The position numbers and the translations under genes are program-made. A stretch of DNA of 64,000 nucleotides, taken from Castor canadensis. Lineage: Eukaryota; Chordata; Mammalia; Rodentia; Castoridae. The notes under the pieces are model-generated. The model worked only from the letters and a program-made list of their open reading frames with translations, made no database searches and had not been told where the DNA came from. Positions 19,876 through 31,560 of the stretch are shown piece by piece. Numbering within the stretch: position 1 is the stretch's first letter; every line of letters starts with the position of its first letter. The stretch is taken from the NCBI RefSeq assembly GCF_047511655.1, contig NC_133391.1, positions 104,817,384 to 104,881,383 on the forward strand, given 5' to 3'.

Positions 19876-20639
19876 CCGATTTGTATATATGATATGTAAA
19901 AGACAGCCATATATAATTATACCAATTCAGGCTCAAAACAATTTAAAACTGAACAGGAATATACAAATAATTTAGCGAAAGTTCTCCCCATTTTACAGAG
20001 AACTGATTCTAGAAAGATTAAATGACTTCTCATTCTCCTGGAATCATAACAAAAACACTGATGTTTAAGGATCTTCTGCAATGTCCCATCTAGTAGTTGA
20101 AAATTTATGCTTGAATCTTTCAACTGGTTGGGAATCCATTCACATTTTGCTCTGGTCTTTTAGAAAGTGTTTCCTGACATTGAAGTGAAATTGCCTATAA
20201 ACAACTGAACAGTCTGTAAGTGTTTTGACATTGAGCTGAAATGGCTTGCTATATAGACTCTGTTAATGGGTCTAGTTCCATCCTTTGAGGTGTTCCAGTG
20301 AAACTGTGATCCCTTTTCCCTATGGCAGGAATTCAGACACTTGAAAGCAGTCAACCTGATCTCACAAATGTATTCAGACTAAATGTTCACATTTCCTTCA
20401 ATCATTCCTGAAGCGAGCTTCATCACTATACTGCTTGCTTTCATGTAAACTAGTCCTAGATTTCTCATGGTGAAAAATACTGAACAAATATTTCCAATAA
20501 TATAATTAGATTTCATACATTTCCAACTGTACATATTCACAACAAGATACAATGAAATAGCCTTACTTTTCACTTAGTATGAGTAGTTCCTCATATCATT
20601 AAAAGTATTCACAATTATACTTTTAAAATTTAAAATATT
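19876..20639. other. Unassigned
   Basis: No recognised repeat or gene. Frames at 19917-20123, 20160-20354 and 20379-20573 on the - strand have no domains and no shared splice phase. Confidence 0.4.
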
Positions 20640-21060
20640 TGAATAAAATTGAATATTTAAAAATTGCATTTCTTTTATAAATGTCTTACATGCACATGGT
20701 ACAAAATCCAAAACATTGGAGAAAGTATACAGTGAAAAGTCATAATACTCAGTCTTCTAGCTGAATATGCTACACTATGCTGTGCTGTGCTGTATTTTAA
20801 ATGTTGTTTTTAAAAACACATAGCTGTTTTTAAAATATATTCTATCATATGGCTATATGCATGTTCTTAATTATTCATCTTAAATTGTTTTGCTTTTATA
20901 AATATTTCTCTTATAAGCTTCGATATATAATATTATGTGCATATTTTATTATATATAAGAAATATGCATTATTTTTTAAACTATATTCCTGGAAGAACAT
21001 TGATGCATCAATAGTATAACTTGTACCTAATATGTCTCCATAGAATTACCATTTTAAGTT
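20640..21060 (-). mobile_element. Possible old L1 3' UTR, antisense
   Basis: 'acatgcacatggtacaaaatcc' and 'atatggctatatgcatgttc' fit reversed L1M 3' sequence, but decay is heavy. Confidence 0.4.
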
Positions 21061-22164
21061 TGAAGCAGCAGTATTTAGGTGTCCATTTGAGGTAAATATT
21101 ATTTCTTCCAGACTAGTAAACTCCTAAAGGCATATCACATATGCTGAAGCCCATCAATCCTATACAAATGTAATTAAACATTTTTTAACTAAACCTAATA
21201 CCTTAAATTAACATTTATATTTTTATTTCTTTACAAATATATTCTCCTTACCAGATTTTAAACTCTTGCAATCCAAGGACAATATCATAATCATCTTTCT
21301 ACAGCTTAATATAGACATATACATGGAGTTACTCCATAAATTTTTGACATTTAAATGTCACAGACTCTCAAAAATCTAACATTTCTAATTACGACCATCT
21401 AAATTTAGTTGAGAGTAAATATCCTGTTGTTTTAAAGTTTAGAAATAATCTATCGTTCCCAACTTTGAATCAGGGAAAATTTTGATAAGTATGGATTTTA
21501 TGACTCTATTCATCAATGAAACACAATGTTGACCCAGATAGAGACTATGGATCTATACTATCAACTTCTGGACAGACTGACCGCCATCTAAGAGTCTGCT
21601 AACCTTTGGTGTTAAGTCATTCTCTGAAAGTATTATCATTTCTTTTTCTCACCACACTACCCCAACTTGCATGATCAAAAAATGTCAAAATGCATCTTGG
21701 TCTACTACATTTTACTTTTCTAATAGTCTAGTAACCCTCTAAAGAAGAAAATTACATTAGATTACAATAAATTATTGTAGGCAAACCTATAGTGTATTCG
21801 TTTGATTACTGTTCTCCCATAGCTACTCCAGAGCATTCCTTTACAACACATTTTAATGATTCTTGCCTACAATCAACATGGTCCTGGCAGGGGATTAGAA
21901 TGCCAGGGAATCTCAGTTGAATGAATAAGATTCCAGTCAAGTAAAGATTGAAGGGAGGACTTTCAAGTGATACAGATTTCCATTTTATATCACTAGAACC
22001 ACTTTAGTTATCTGCTCTTTTCTGTATTTCTGAGGTTTTGTGACTACTTGAGAAAACTGAAAACTATTTTATGCTATGAGTAATTTGGATACAATTGATT
22101 TAAATATCTGCACATAAACAGCCATTACTCCTGCTACATACAGGTCAAGGGAGTAGTAAATAAA
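21061..22164. other. Unassigned
   Basis: About 1.1 kb without a repeat or gene that I recognise. Confidence 0.4.
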
Positions 22165-22165
22165 G

Positions 22166-23225
22166 CATTTGTTCTCCAATTCCATCCATTTACCACCGAA
22201 TGATAACATTTCGTTCTTCTTCATGGCTGCATAAAATTCCATTGTGTATAAATACAACATTTTCTTAATCCATTCGTCAGTAGTGGGGCCTCTTGGCTGT
22301 TTCCTAACTTGACTATTGTGAATAGTGCTGCAATAAACATGGGTGTGCAGGTGCCTCTGGAGTAACCTGTGTCACAGTCTTTTGGGTATATTCCCAAGAG
22401 TGGTATTGCTGGATCATATGGTAGATTAATGCTTAGCTTTTTAAGTAGCCTCCAAATTTGTTTCCAGAGTGGTTGTACTAGTTTACATCCCCACCAGCAG
22501 TGTAAGAGGGCTCCTTTTTCTCCCACATACTCGCCAACACCTGTTGTTGGTGGTGTTGCTGATGATGGCTATTCTAACAGGGGTGAGGTGGAATCTTAGT
22601 GTGGTTTTAATTTACATTTCCTTTATTGCTAGAGATGGTGAGCATTTTTTCATGTGTTTTTTGGCCATTTGAAGTTCTTCTTTTGAGAAACTTCTGTTTA
22701 GTTCACTTGCCTGTTTCTTTGTTAGTTCATTAATTTTGGGAGAATTTAGTTTTTTAAGTTCCCTATACATTCTTGTTATCAGTCCTTTGTCTGATGTGTA
22801 GCTGGCAAATATTTTCTCCCACTCTGTGGGTGTTCTCTTCAGTTTAGAGACCATTTCTTTTGTTGAGCAGAAGCTTTTTAGTTTTATGAAGTCCCATTTA
22901 TCTATGCTATCTCTTAGTTGCTGTGCTGCTGGGGTTCCATTGAGAAAGTTCTTGCCTATACCTATTAATTCCAGAGTATTTACTACTCTTTCCTGTACCA
23001 ACTTGGGGTCTGATATTAAGATCCTTGATCCATTTTGAGTTAATATTGGTATAGGGTGATATACATGGATCTAATTTCAGTTTTTTGCAGACAGCTAACC
23101 AGTTTTCCCAGCAGTTTTTGTTGAAGAGGCTGTCTTTTCTCCATCGTATATTTTTAGCTCCTTTGTCAAAGACAAGTTGGTTATAGTTGTGTGGCTTCAT
23201 ATCTGGGTCCTCTATTCGGAACATC
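22166..23225 (-). pseudogene. L1 ORF2 C-terminal fragment, frameshifted
   Basis: On the - strand, reading from 23225 down, the translation follows the C-terminal part of L1 ORF2p: a [15 protein letters not shown] segment, [54 protein letters not shown], the Cys-rich end GALLHCWWGCKLVQPLWKQI with PYDPAIPLLGIYPK, and finally EFYAAMKKNE. At least two frameshifts (near 22910 and 22600) break it. Homology is lost at both ends, at about 23225 and 22165, and no poly(A) tail is present, so both ends were lost by truncation or deletion. It has fewer stops than the other L1 pieces, so it is the youngest ORF2 copy here. It is not functional. Confidence 0.9.
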
Positions 23226-23808
23226 AACTTCTTCAGCCCCTGGACATTTGAGCTACTGGTTTTCAGGACTTAAGACTTTAGTTCTTATACTCGCACCTCT
23301 AGACCCCATTCTCACTCCTTGGACTGTGAATCACATCATTGTCTGTGCTGGTTCTCAGGCCTTCAAACTCAAGCTGAATTATCTCACTGCCTTTACTAGT
23401 TCTCCAGCTTCCTAGCAGCAGATCTTGGGCCTATCTACCTGTGTTAAAAAATAAATTGAGGCACAATAAACTATTAAAGATTATTTGGGTAAATAGAGAT
23501 TGATGAGTTGTGTAGTTCCAACCAGTAGTTTGGGAGCTCCACTGAGGGAACACATGGGGGAGGTTTTTATAGGACAAAGAAGTAAAGCAAAGCGCATACT
23601 TAACTGGTTACAGTTACATAGTTGCTTACTTGGTTTATCCAATTGGAAAGTCCCTAGTTATATAAGTTTATTGGCTGCTTGTGATTGTTTTGAGTTTTAG
23701 TTTTTTTTTTTAATATATGAATTTATAAGAATTAGCTCACATTTCATTTTGGTTATGTTTGCAAATCAAGTATGATTAACTTGTGAGGCCTAACATTTTA
23801 GCTTACTT

Positions 23809-23811
<3 letters not shown>
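23226..23811. other. Unassigned, probably old repeat
   Basis: The part at 23233-23420 ('ctactggttttcaggactt', 'ctttactagttctccagctt', 'cagcagatcttggg') looks like a dispersed mammalian repeat that I cannot name. No gene is seen. Confidence 0.4.

Positions 23812-23847
<36 letters not shown>
23812..23847. repeat. (TA)18 microsatellite
   Basis: A perfect TA dinucleotide run of about 36 bases. Confidence 0.95.
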
Positions 23848-23848
<1 letters not shown>

Positions 23849-23924
23849 CAAAACAAAAAAGCTCTCTCTATATATGTATTTACTTATTTAGTTTCTCTGA
23901 GAACCCTAATCTACTAGAGATATT

Positions 23925-24405
23925 ACTAGATTTTCTTTACTCTCCCTGCATTAACTTTGTCAGTGTACCATAACTACCACAAGTGGTGGCTTAACATAAG
24001 AGAAATTTATGATCTTATAGTTCTGAGGTCAGAAGCCCAAAATTATGACACCAGCAGGCCTGTACTTCTTGAGGATCTAGAGGAGAGTTGTGGCTTAGCC
24101 TCCTCCAGCTTCTGGCAGACATCAATATTCCTTGACATATAGCCACATTAACCCAATCTTTGCCTCTGTAGTCATATTGTTTTTTCTTCTTCTCTACCTT
24201 TTCTTCTGTTTGTCATATAAAAATACATGCCATTGGATTTACAACCCACCAGATCATCCAGGATGATCTCCTTATCTCAGGATCCTTAATTATATCTGCT
24301 AAGTAAGGCCTTTCTTTTTCCAAATATGGTAATGTTCATGGGTTTCGGTGTTAGAATGTGGACTCATTTTTTTGAAGGGGGAGCACAATTGAGTCACTAC
24401 ATCTT
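23925..24405 (-). mobile_element. MLT1-like MaLR LTR, antisense
   Basis: Reversed LTR order: 'taccataactaccacaagtgg', 'gtggcttaacataag', 'tatagttctgaggtcagaag', 'ctccagcttctggcagac', 'ggatgatctccttatctc' and 'ttagaatgtggactcat'. Subfamily not assigned. Confidence 0.55.
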
Positions 24406-24778
24406 GTTTAAAAGATACATGTTTTTCTTTTCATTTCAAAGATTTGCTTCTTAAATTTTGAAGAAATTCAAAAAACTTTTTTCTTCACCTTAGCTTTTAA
24501 GACTGTGTTCCCCTCTGAAGCATTTCTTCAGTAAATTTAATCTATCCCTGTTCATATTTCTTTTTTGGAAGTTCCCTTTCTCTGGGGCAAATGAGCAAGA
24601 CACCAATGGGAAAGGAAGTCCCTTAGTCAGAAAGCAGATACAAATGTATCACTTAACAATAGGGATAGTTTTGAGAAATGCTTTGTTAGGCAATTCTGTT
24701 ATGTGGGAAAATCATAGACTACTTACAGAAACCTAGAGGGTATAGGTCAATCACTTGATGTCGCTTCTTTATTATTAT

Positions 24779-24832
24779 TTTTTTTTGGGGGGGAGCAGTA
24801 CTGGGGTTTGAACTCAGGGCCTAGTATTCTAG
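24779..24832 (-). repeat. tRNA-type SINE fragment, antisense
   Basis: T- and G-runs then CAGTACTGGGGTTTGAACTC and AGGGCCTAG. The A-box half is missing. Confidence 0.75.
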
Positions 24833-24989
24833 GACCTATTCTGTTTCCCCTAATTCCTTAAATATGGGTATCACTGTTCTCAGATCTCATTTGTACTTTC
24901 CTCTCCAAAACCTGTAATGTAATCCATTCATAGCAGAAGTATAGTTTCAAGTATTAGGTATTCTCAGAATTTCTTCCCTTATTTGGGAA

Positions 24990-25165
24990 TAGTATTGTTT
25001 TCTGTCAATATTTTTGCTACTCTTGAGTAATCTCAGTAAATTACTATTAACTGAGTTACTTACTGAGCCTAATTCAATGCTTTAAATGTATTACTTTCAT
25101 TACTCAGAAAAATCCTATGAGGAAGACAATTACCTCCATTTATCAAGTGTGTGCTAAACTTTTAT
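24990..25165 (-). repeat. MIR-type fragment, antisense
   Basis: 'gcctaattcaatgctttaaatg', 'cattactcagaaaaatcctatgagg' and 'acctccatttatcaa' match the reversed MIR order. Confidence 0.55.
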
Positions 25166-26184
25166 ACAACTGGCAGGACAGTTGAGAAAGAGAGGGAGTA
25201 ATGTAACCAGTGTAATCAGTAAGTGTTGCTAAAAGACAAAATCTTAATGAGTTTAAATATTTTAAATATCGAATTGGCTTTTATTAGTGATTCTAGAATT
25301 GAGTAGCATTTCATTCCATAAAAGATGATCCAATGAGATGAGTTAAACAGGTGGGCAGAAAAAGGTCAAAGAGGCAAGCTCTTGGGCGTGTGCATGGCAG
25401 AGAAGCAACGGCCTGAGTGTGAAGTTCATGGCTTACAACCTCCTTCTGGCGACAGGAATCACACAAGAGAAACAGGAGCTTTGATTTTTTAAATTTTGGG
25501 TGGAGTGGACTAGGCAGGACTGGAAGGCCTTTGGCTACAGCCATGGACATGCTGAGACTGAATCACTGATTGTGAAAGAGCCCCTCCCTGCCACCTGGGC
25601 ACCCACGGGGCAGCTCTTGCAAGCAGCCCATAGGGGCACTGGGCTGTAGAGCAGATGACACTTGGACTCCAGGTGAGAACTAGAGGTTGGGTACAAGTTC
25701 TCAGAGAATCCGCCAGACCTCTGTGGGTAGCTGTGCTCATCCTGTCTTCCCTGGTGGGTATAGGTGGTGCCTTCTGTGGGCCGCCCCCAGCAAGGGAGGC
25801 AGGGACAGCAACTAGGAAAGGGAGGGGTGATTCTTTTCCCTATGACAGAGAACCAGGATTCTTTAAATTATTATTAGAATTATTATTGAAAAGAGGAAAC
25901 TTAGCACTGGCAGAAGGGGTGTTCTCTTGCTTTTATCTTTCAGGTTGACTCCTGCCATTGGCTGTGAACTTTGTAATTTTGAGGTTCAGGGAATTCAGAG
26001 GATTTGGTGGCCCAGTGTATAGGGAAAAAAGGGAAGTCTTGGGTGTAGATTGACCCGCTTGATGCCTGTTTCTGGAAGTGGCTGGGCGATTGACTGGGCG
26101 TTGGGCTGTTGCAGTGATGGTGAGAAAGACTTTTTCCTTGGCTGCATGTCTGTCAATAATTCTCTCCCCTGAAAAAGAATGACT
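25166..26184. other. GC-richer unassigned block
   Basis: The region 25380-26100 is GC-richer than its surroundings and has overlapping frames on both strands (for example 25655-25948 + and 25510-25740 -). No domain, Kozak-plus-splice combination or repeat family is evident. An old LTR is possible. Confidence 0.4.
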
Positions 26185-26275
26185 ATGATGGGATGGGGGT
26201 GTAGCTTGGTGGTAGAGCGCTTGCATAGCATGTGTGAGGCCCTAGGTGTGATACCCAGCACCAAAAAAGAAAAAA
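26185..26275 (+). repeat. ID-like SINE, sense
   Basis: GGGGTGTAGCTTGGTGGTAG, AGCGCTTGCATAGCATGTG and an A-rich tail. It is closer to classical ID elements than the dimer tRNA halves are. Confidence 0.85.
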
Positions 26276-26940
26276 GATTATATCAAAGAATAATTTGGAA
26301 TATATCACAAGATAGGTTTAGGAAGTGTTGGATTTCAGATGAGCTTGGCTTTCGGTGTCTTCCCTGCGATGATCCCCTACCCTGCACTGCAAGCACCAGT
26401 CTGGTGATGAACGCTTGTCAAACATGCGGAGAAAAGCAAAGTCTAGTGTGGGGAAAGATTAAATATTTGTTTTCTGAAAAGAAGGAAAGGGAAGGGGGAA
26501 GGGAAGGGGAAGGAAAGAAAGGAAAGGAAAGGAACAAGAATTGAGTTGGTCACTGAAGTTACCTTCCTAGCAGGGTTAAAGCAGAGGGGACTTCCTTATC
26601 ACGTGGCCCCAAACTAGCCTGTGTGGTGATTCGCTGTTTTATCTCTCTTGATTTTTTTTTTTTTTAGTGGAAAGTCAGATAAGCTTAGTTTCAGTTTGGT
26701 GATATGGAACTTCAGCATGAATGACTTCATTTTGGTCTGACCTGTTGGTGCCCTGTGGTGAAGCTCAGTTAAAAACCAATGGCCGCCCATAAATTTTAAA
26801 GTGTTAAAATAAAAGAATTAAACCTAAATTTGTCTGACCCCCAAATACGTTTTTGTTTTACTGTATCAACTTATTCAAGTTTTGCTTGTAAAAAATGAAG
26901 CAAAACAGTAGTTAGAGAGCTCTGCTTTCTCTGCTAGCTT
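26276..26940. other. Unassigned; GGGAA-rich run and possible LTR
   Basis: Contains a purine-only run at about 26477-26533 (GGAAA/GGGGAA units). The part 26640-26860 (ATGACTTCATTTTGGTCTGA...) is LTR-like in feel but not assigned. Confidence 0.4.
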
Positions 26941-27480
26941 TTTTTTTTTTTTTTTTTTTACATTTTAAATTTTATTTGATTTAACAATGGGTATAAGTTT
27001 ATTTTATTTTTTTTCATTTTTCTTTTATTATTCATATGTGCATACAAGGCTTGGTTCATTTCTCCCCCCTGCCCCCACCCCCTCCCTTACCACCCACTCC
27101 ACCCCCTCCCGCTCCCCCCCTCAATACCCAGCAGAAACTATTTTGTCCTTATCTCTAATTTTGTTGTAGAGAGAGTATAAGCAATAATAGGAAGGAACAA
27201 GGGTTTTTGCTGGTTGAGATAAGGATAGCTATACAGGGCATTGACTCACATTGATTTCCTGTGCGTGGGTGTTACCTTCTAGGTTAATTCTTTTTGATCT
27301 AACGTTTTCTCTAGTTCCTGGTCCCCTTTTCCTATTGGCCTCAGTTGCTTTAAGGTATCTGCTTTAGTTTCTCTGCATTAAGGGCAACAAATGCTAGCTA
27401 GTTTTTTAGGTGTCTTACCTATCCTCACCCCTCTTAACTTTATAATAAAAACTGCAACTGTGCTTTTTTCCCCTGATCAT
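26941..27480 (-). mobile_element. Rodent L1 3' UTR-like segment, antisense
   Basis: It starts with a T20 run, then the reverse of an AATAAAA signal region and 'ttattcatatgtgcatacaagg', followed by a C-rich, nearly G-free tract (27063-27122). The complementary strand is thus a G-rich polypurine tract, a known hallmark of L1 3' UTRs. The same order recurs at 41044-41405. The left (3') end is clear; the right end is approximate. Confidence 0.65.
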
Positions 27481-28190
27481 CTCCTGGCCCTGAGCAGAAT
27501 TTTAAAAGGTCCATTATTTGTCCTCTCTTAGCATTTTTTACCAGTCTCATCTCAGTTGGGGACTTCAGATTTCTTAACTGTATCCTTTAGGGCCCAGGTT
27601 ACTTTCTTACAATTATCTTTGGTGTGTTATTTTCTCCCACTGTTTCTGCGACTTTCAATTAGCCAAGCAATTCCTTCTTGTTGGTTAGAATTAGGTTCCT
27701 CATTTGTTCTGCTGGTATTTTAAATCATGAGAAAGGCAAGTAAAAAACTTTTCACGTTTTGATTTTGGGTCATTTGAATTTTTTTCTGATTGCTTCATTG
27801 CCACAGGTATTGGAAAACAGTATGCTATGTACGGTACTACGGTATCAACAATGAATTATTTTATGAAGAACAGCATGTGCAAGTACGTATTTGCAGCACG
27901 TTTTAAATCTCTTGTATAAAACATACTAGGGCACATACAAGCTTCCTGGTTAATACATCCCCTTTTCTCATTCCCCACACAAATGCATCACATGCAGAAA
28001 TATTTTTTATTTCTAATAAACTTATTTGTATATTACATTTTTAGTATAATCTCAAGCCAGAAAGTGGAAGATAGGGGTAGGGAATATGATCTCTATGAAG
28101 TAAAATTTGTCAGAAAGTCAATAAATTAAGATCACAAAGCAGTAGCCCATGAATTTAGTTGGGAAAAATATACCTTAATTTTTGCTAACT
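27481..28190. other. Unassigned
   Basis: 27481-27740 may be the upstream part of the adjacent L1 or another retroelement. The rest holds nothing recognised. Confidence 0.35.
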
Positions 28191-28191
28191 T

Positions 28192-28260
28192 TTTTTTTCT
28201 GTGCTGGGGACTGAACCCAGGACACACAAATTCTACCACTGAAGCATACTCAGTCCCATT
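28192..28260 (-). repeat. ID-like SINE, antisense
   Basis: T-run, GTGCTGGGGACTGAACCCAG, then TACCACTGAAGCATACTCAG. Confidence 0.8.
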
Positions 28261-28639
28261 TTTGTAACTTCTATGTAAAATTTAGCATTTCTTTCAATTG
28301 TGAACATAGGCAATAAACCAGTGTTATTAGAAGTACTGGTGAATTTTTCACCTATAAAAATATAAGTATTTTCTATCACATTATTATAGTTATAAGTATC
28401 TCAAGATATAGTTGATTCACATTACTCCTTCATTAATTTCATTTAATGCATTTATAAAAAACATGGGTCATATACTTTAATATTTTGACTCCTGTATTAT
28501 AATGGAATTGACTTACAGTCTATGCATTATACTTTATACATTTAAAAGCAGTATCCTGAAAAGGGTTGTATATGCTTTAACAGACTGCCAATGAGATTCA
28601 TGGCACATAAAGGGTTTAAGAATGTCTATTACAGATTCT
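28261..28639. other. Unassigned AT-rich DNA
   Basis: No repeat family or gene recognised. Confidence 0.4.
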
Positions 28640-28838
28640 GGCATTGTTAACAGCATATAATGCCTGGCATTACAGTTCTTGAATTCAAATTCTGCTCTGC
28701 CACATATGGTTTGACTTTGGCCAAGTTATGTATACTCTTTGGGAGTATAATACCTACTTAAAAGTCTTCCTATGAGGATGATTGTATTATCTGTAAATAG
28801 CATAACACAATGCCAGGCACAGGGTATGTTACTCATTT
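28640..28838 (+). repeat. MIR, nearly full length, sense
   Basis: 'cagttcttgaattcaaattc', 'tctgccacatatggtttgac', 'tttggccaagttatg', 'cctatgaggatgattg' and 'aatgccaggcacaggg' follow the MIR order from tRNA-related head to tail. Confidence 0.85.
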
Positions 28839-29179
28839 TTGTGTCTATTTTGATGATTAAGGGTTTCATTTGGATCCTACTTATAGATTTTTTCAAACTG
28901 TATTGTTATTGGCTAAAAATATAAAATTATTAAATATTATTTTAAATGACCATTTATGAAATATCTGTATGATACACAGAATGGTGAGTTATACAATGTC
29001 TATCTAGCTTGAGAGAAAATGTAACTTTAAAGAGAATAAACATATAATTTATTATCCAAACTATGAAAATTCTGAGAGCCAGACTGGTATTAGTCACACT
29101 AGGGAGTAATCTGTGACAAGCAACCAGGACTGTCCAGTCAAACTAACCTGTATAATCACCATAGATTCTTTGTATACTA
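28839..29179. other. Unassigned AT-rich DNA
   Basis: No repeat family or gene recognised. Confidence 0.4.
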
Positions 29180-29754
29180 CTTCCTTTTTCTATCTCCTTT
29201 CCTCTGGAGCTAGAGAAAATCACTATCTTGAACTGTGTGGTTACCATTTTTTTAGTTTATGGGTTTAGTTCTTATGTTTATACCCTTATGTAATGTTACT
29301 ATTAATGGTTATTTAATTTGAATGATATCCTACTGTATTATTCTTTTCTGAATATTCTACTCATTATCTTGTTAATGAGATTCATCCATGCCCATGGACT
29401 TGTAATTTATTTTTGCTAATGCTTTACTCTACTCCATGAGTATATACAATGTATGTAACTATTCTACTTAAAAGACAGTGGGTTGTTTCCAACCTTTACT
29501 ATTATAAATAATACTGTTATGAACTGTCTTGCTCAAGTCTCCTGGTACACTTTTTTTCCTGGTCCATAGTTGATGCATATCTTCAAATTTATTAGAAATG
29601 CCAAATTGTTTTCCAAGTTGATTATATTAACTCATACTCCTATCAGCAGTGTGTAAGTATTCTAGAGACTGTCAGAGTTTAAGATCTTTGCTTATCTTGT
29701 GGGTATGAAATAGTATTTCCTTATAGCTGTTTGAAGTGGGGATGGGGTGGACAG

Positions 29755-29857
29755 CACTATCTATCATCTATCTATCTGTCTATCTATCTATCTCTTCTTC
29801 TTCCACCCTCCTTCTATTTCTTCTATTCTTTTTCTTCTTCTTCTTTCTCTTCCTCCT
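29755..29857. repeat. (CTAT)n plus pyrimidine-rich microsatellite
   Basis: CTAT/CTGT units at 29755-29792 are followed by TTC/CCTT-rich pyrimidine sequence. The run ends at the antisense B1, consistent with an expanded SINE tail. Confidence 0.9.
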
Positions 29858-29865
29858 TTTTTATT

Positions 29866-29983
29866 TTTGGTAAGACAGGGTCTCACTACATAGCCCAGGC
29901 TGGTCTTGAACTTGTGATCCTCCTGCCTCAGTCTTCCTGAATGCTGGGAGTGCAGGTGTGCACCATCATGCCTGGCTCTTCTT
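29866..29983 (-). repeat. B1-like SINE, antisense
   Basis: ACATAGCCCAGGCTGGTCTT, ATGCTGGGAGTGCAGGTGTG and CATGCCTGGC give a clear reversed B1. Confidence 0.95.
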
Positions 29984-30377
29984 TTTCATTGAATCACAGT
30001 AGTTCTTTACACAATCTGAATACTAATCCTTTTGTTACTGTTCTACTAGCAAAACACATGTAAAAGTATGCAGAAAATAATAAAAAGCCCCAATTACTTA
30101 TTATTCAGCTTCAACAATTATCAACTCATAATGAATTTTGTTTCATTTATACTATCACCCACTTCCCCCATCTCTTGTTATTTTGAAGCATATTCCAGAC
30201 ATCACAGGTCTACTCAGAGATCTAGTCCTTGAGAGAAAGTGTAAACTGGAAGTAGACCTACTCATTACAGTAGCTCACCAGATAAAGATGAACTTGTGTA
30301 GAAAGCAATAAATCCTTTCTACAATTTCTTCAAATACAATTAAAACAAAACAGTTTTCAAATTTAATTTAAAAAATT

Positions 30378-30460
30378 GCTGGGGGCATAGCCCAAGTGAT
30401 AAAGTGCCTGTTTAGCAAGTGTGAGGCCCTGAGTTCAAAACCAGTACGACAAAAAGTAAC
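30378..30460 (+). repeat. tRNA-type SINE, sense
   Basis: GCATAGCCCAAGTGATAAAG, then GAGGCCCTGAGTTCAAAACC and an A-rich tail. Confidence 0.9.
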
Positions 30461-31560
30461 ACACATAACAAAAATAAACTTTACAAATAAAAGTAGTAAG
30501 ATAAATATTAAAAGCAACATGAAAATAAATAAAAACATGAAGGATCATATGACAAGATACAAGAGTAGCTTCAAGTAACAGCAGACTCTACAATTAGGTA
30601 GTTTTAAAAATAACTAAGATTAATATGTTTAAGAAAATAAAAGATCAGATTGAGATACTGGGTAGATAACTGGAAACAATAAAATGGAACCAAACAGATA
30701 ATAACGTGTTATACTTGAACAGGTACCAACTAAAAAGATAAAATCGAAACAAATATTTCAACAGATATTTTTAACAGATCACAGTATTAAAAGATAACTA
30801 TGAACTGAAAGAAAAGTAAAAAAGAATTACCTAAAATGAAAACTAAAAAGACAAATACATACAAACCATAGAGAACAAAATGAAACAGCCAAACACACAT
30901 GTAAGTGAAATATCAGAAAAAGAGAAGAGTGAGCAAAGGAAAAATCAGTATCTAATGAGATAAACTCTGAGAACTTTTTCAAACATTTTAAGGACATCAG
31001 ACTTAGACTCAAGAAGCATTACAAACTTGAAATATAAAAACAAAATAAAAACTACCACCAGCAGAAACATGTAGACATATTAAACCTAAGACAAATATTT
31101 TAAAAGTGGTCAGAGGAAAAAAGAAATTAACTTTAAAGGGGCAAAAATAAAACTATTATTTCTCAAGAAAAAAATAATGGAAGCCAGAAGCAATGGTATT
31201 TATCTTCAAAATGATACAATAGGACTGGAGGTATGGCTCAAGCAATGGAGCGTCTGCTTTGCAATTCAGAAACCCTGAGTTCAACTCCCAGTCCCACCAA
31301 AAAACCAAAATAATAAAATAACTTCTAATTCAGTAAAAATGTTCTTTGAATACAAAAACTGAATTTGTCAGAAGCAAACATTCATAAAAGCAAATACTGA
31401 AGCATGTCTTATAGGGAAAAGAAACATAATCCCAGCTAGAAGCTCAACTTCAAGGAGTCAATAGAAAAAGTAAAAGCAAATGGGTGAATATAAATGCATA
31501 TTAATTACATAAAAAGTAATGACTTGAAAATTTAGGAAAGACATTTTGTCTAACATGGGG
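30461..31560 (+). mobile_element. Old L1 (ORF1 end / ORF2 start side), sense, with nested SINE
   Basis: Strongly A-rich. Recognisable pieces: 'ataatggaagccagaagcaatgg', then beyond the SINE 'gaatttgtcagaagcaaac' and 'atgtcttatagggaaaag', in the order of L1M between ORF1 and ORF2. Heavily mutated. Confidence 0.5.
31222..31303 (+). repeat. tRNA-type SINE, sense
   Basis: GGAGGTATGGCTCAAGCAATGG and CCCTGAGTTCAACTCCCAG with an A-rich tail, inside the L1. Confidence 0.9.

Larger units (their letters stand above)
29180..30240 (-). mobile_element. Old L1 3' region, antisense, split by microsatellite and B1
   Basis: Landmarks include 'aatgagattcatccatgccc', 'gggttgtttccaacctttac', 'ctcatactcctatcagcag', and, after the insertions, 'cagtagttctttacacaat...ctaatccttttgttac' and 'gaagcatattccagacatca'. 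All lie in reversed L1M order. Confidence 0.7.

Noticed and set aside
22221-23227. Three minus-strand frames of 101-129 codons
   Set aside because: They are pieces of L1 ORF2 in different frames, not genes.
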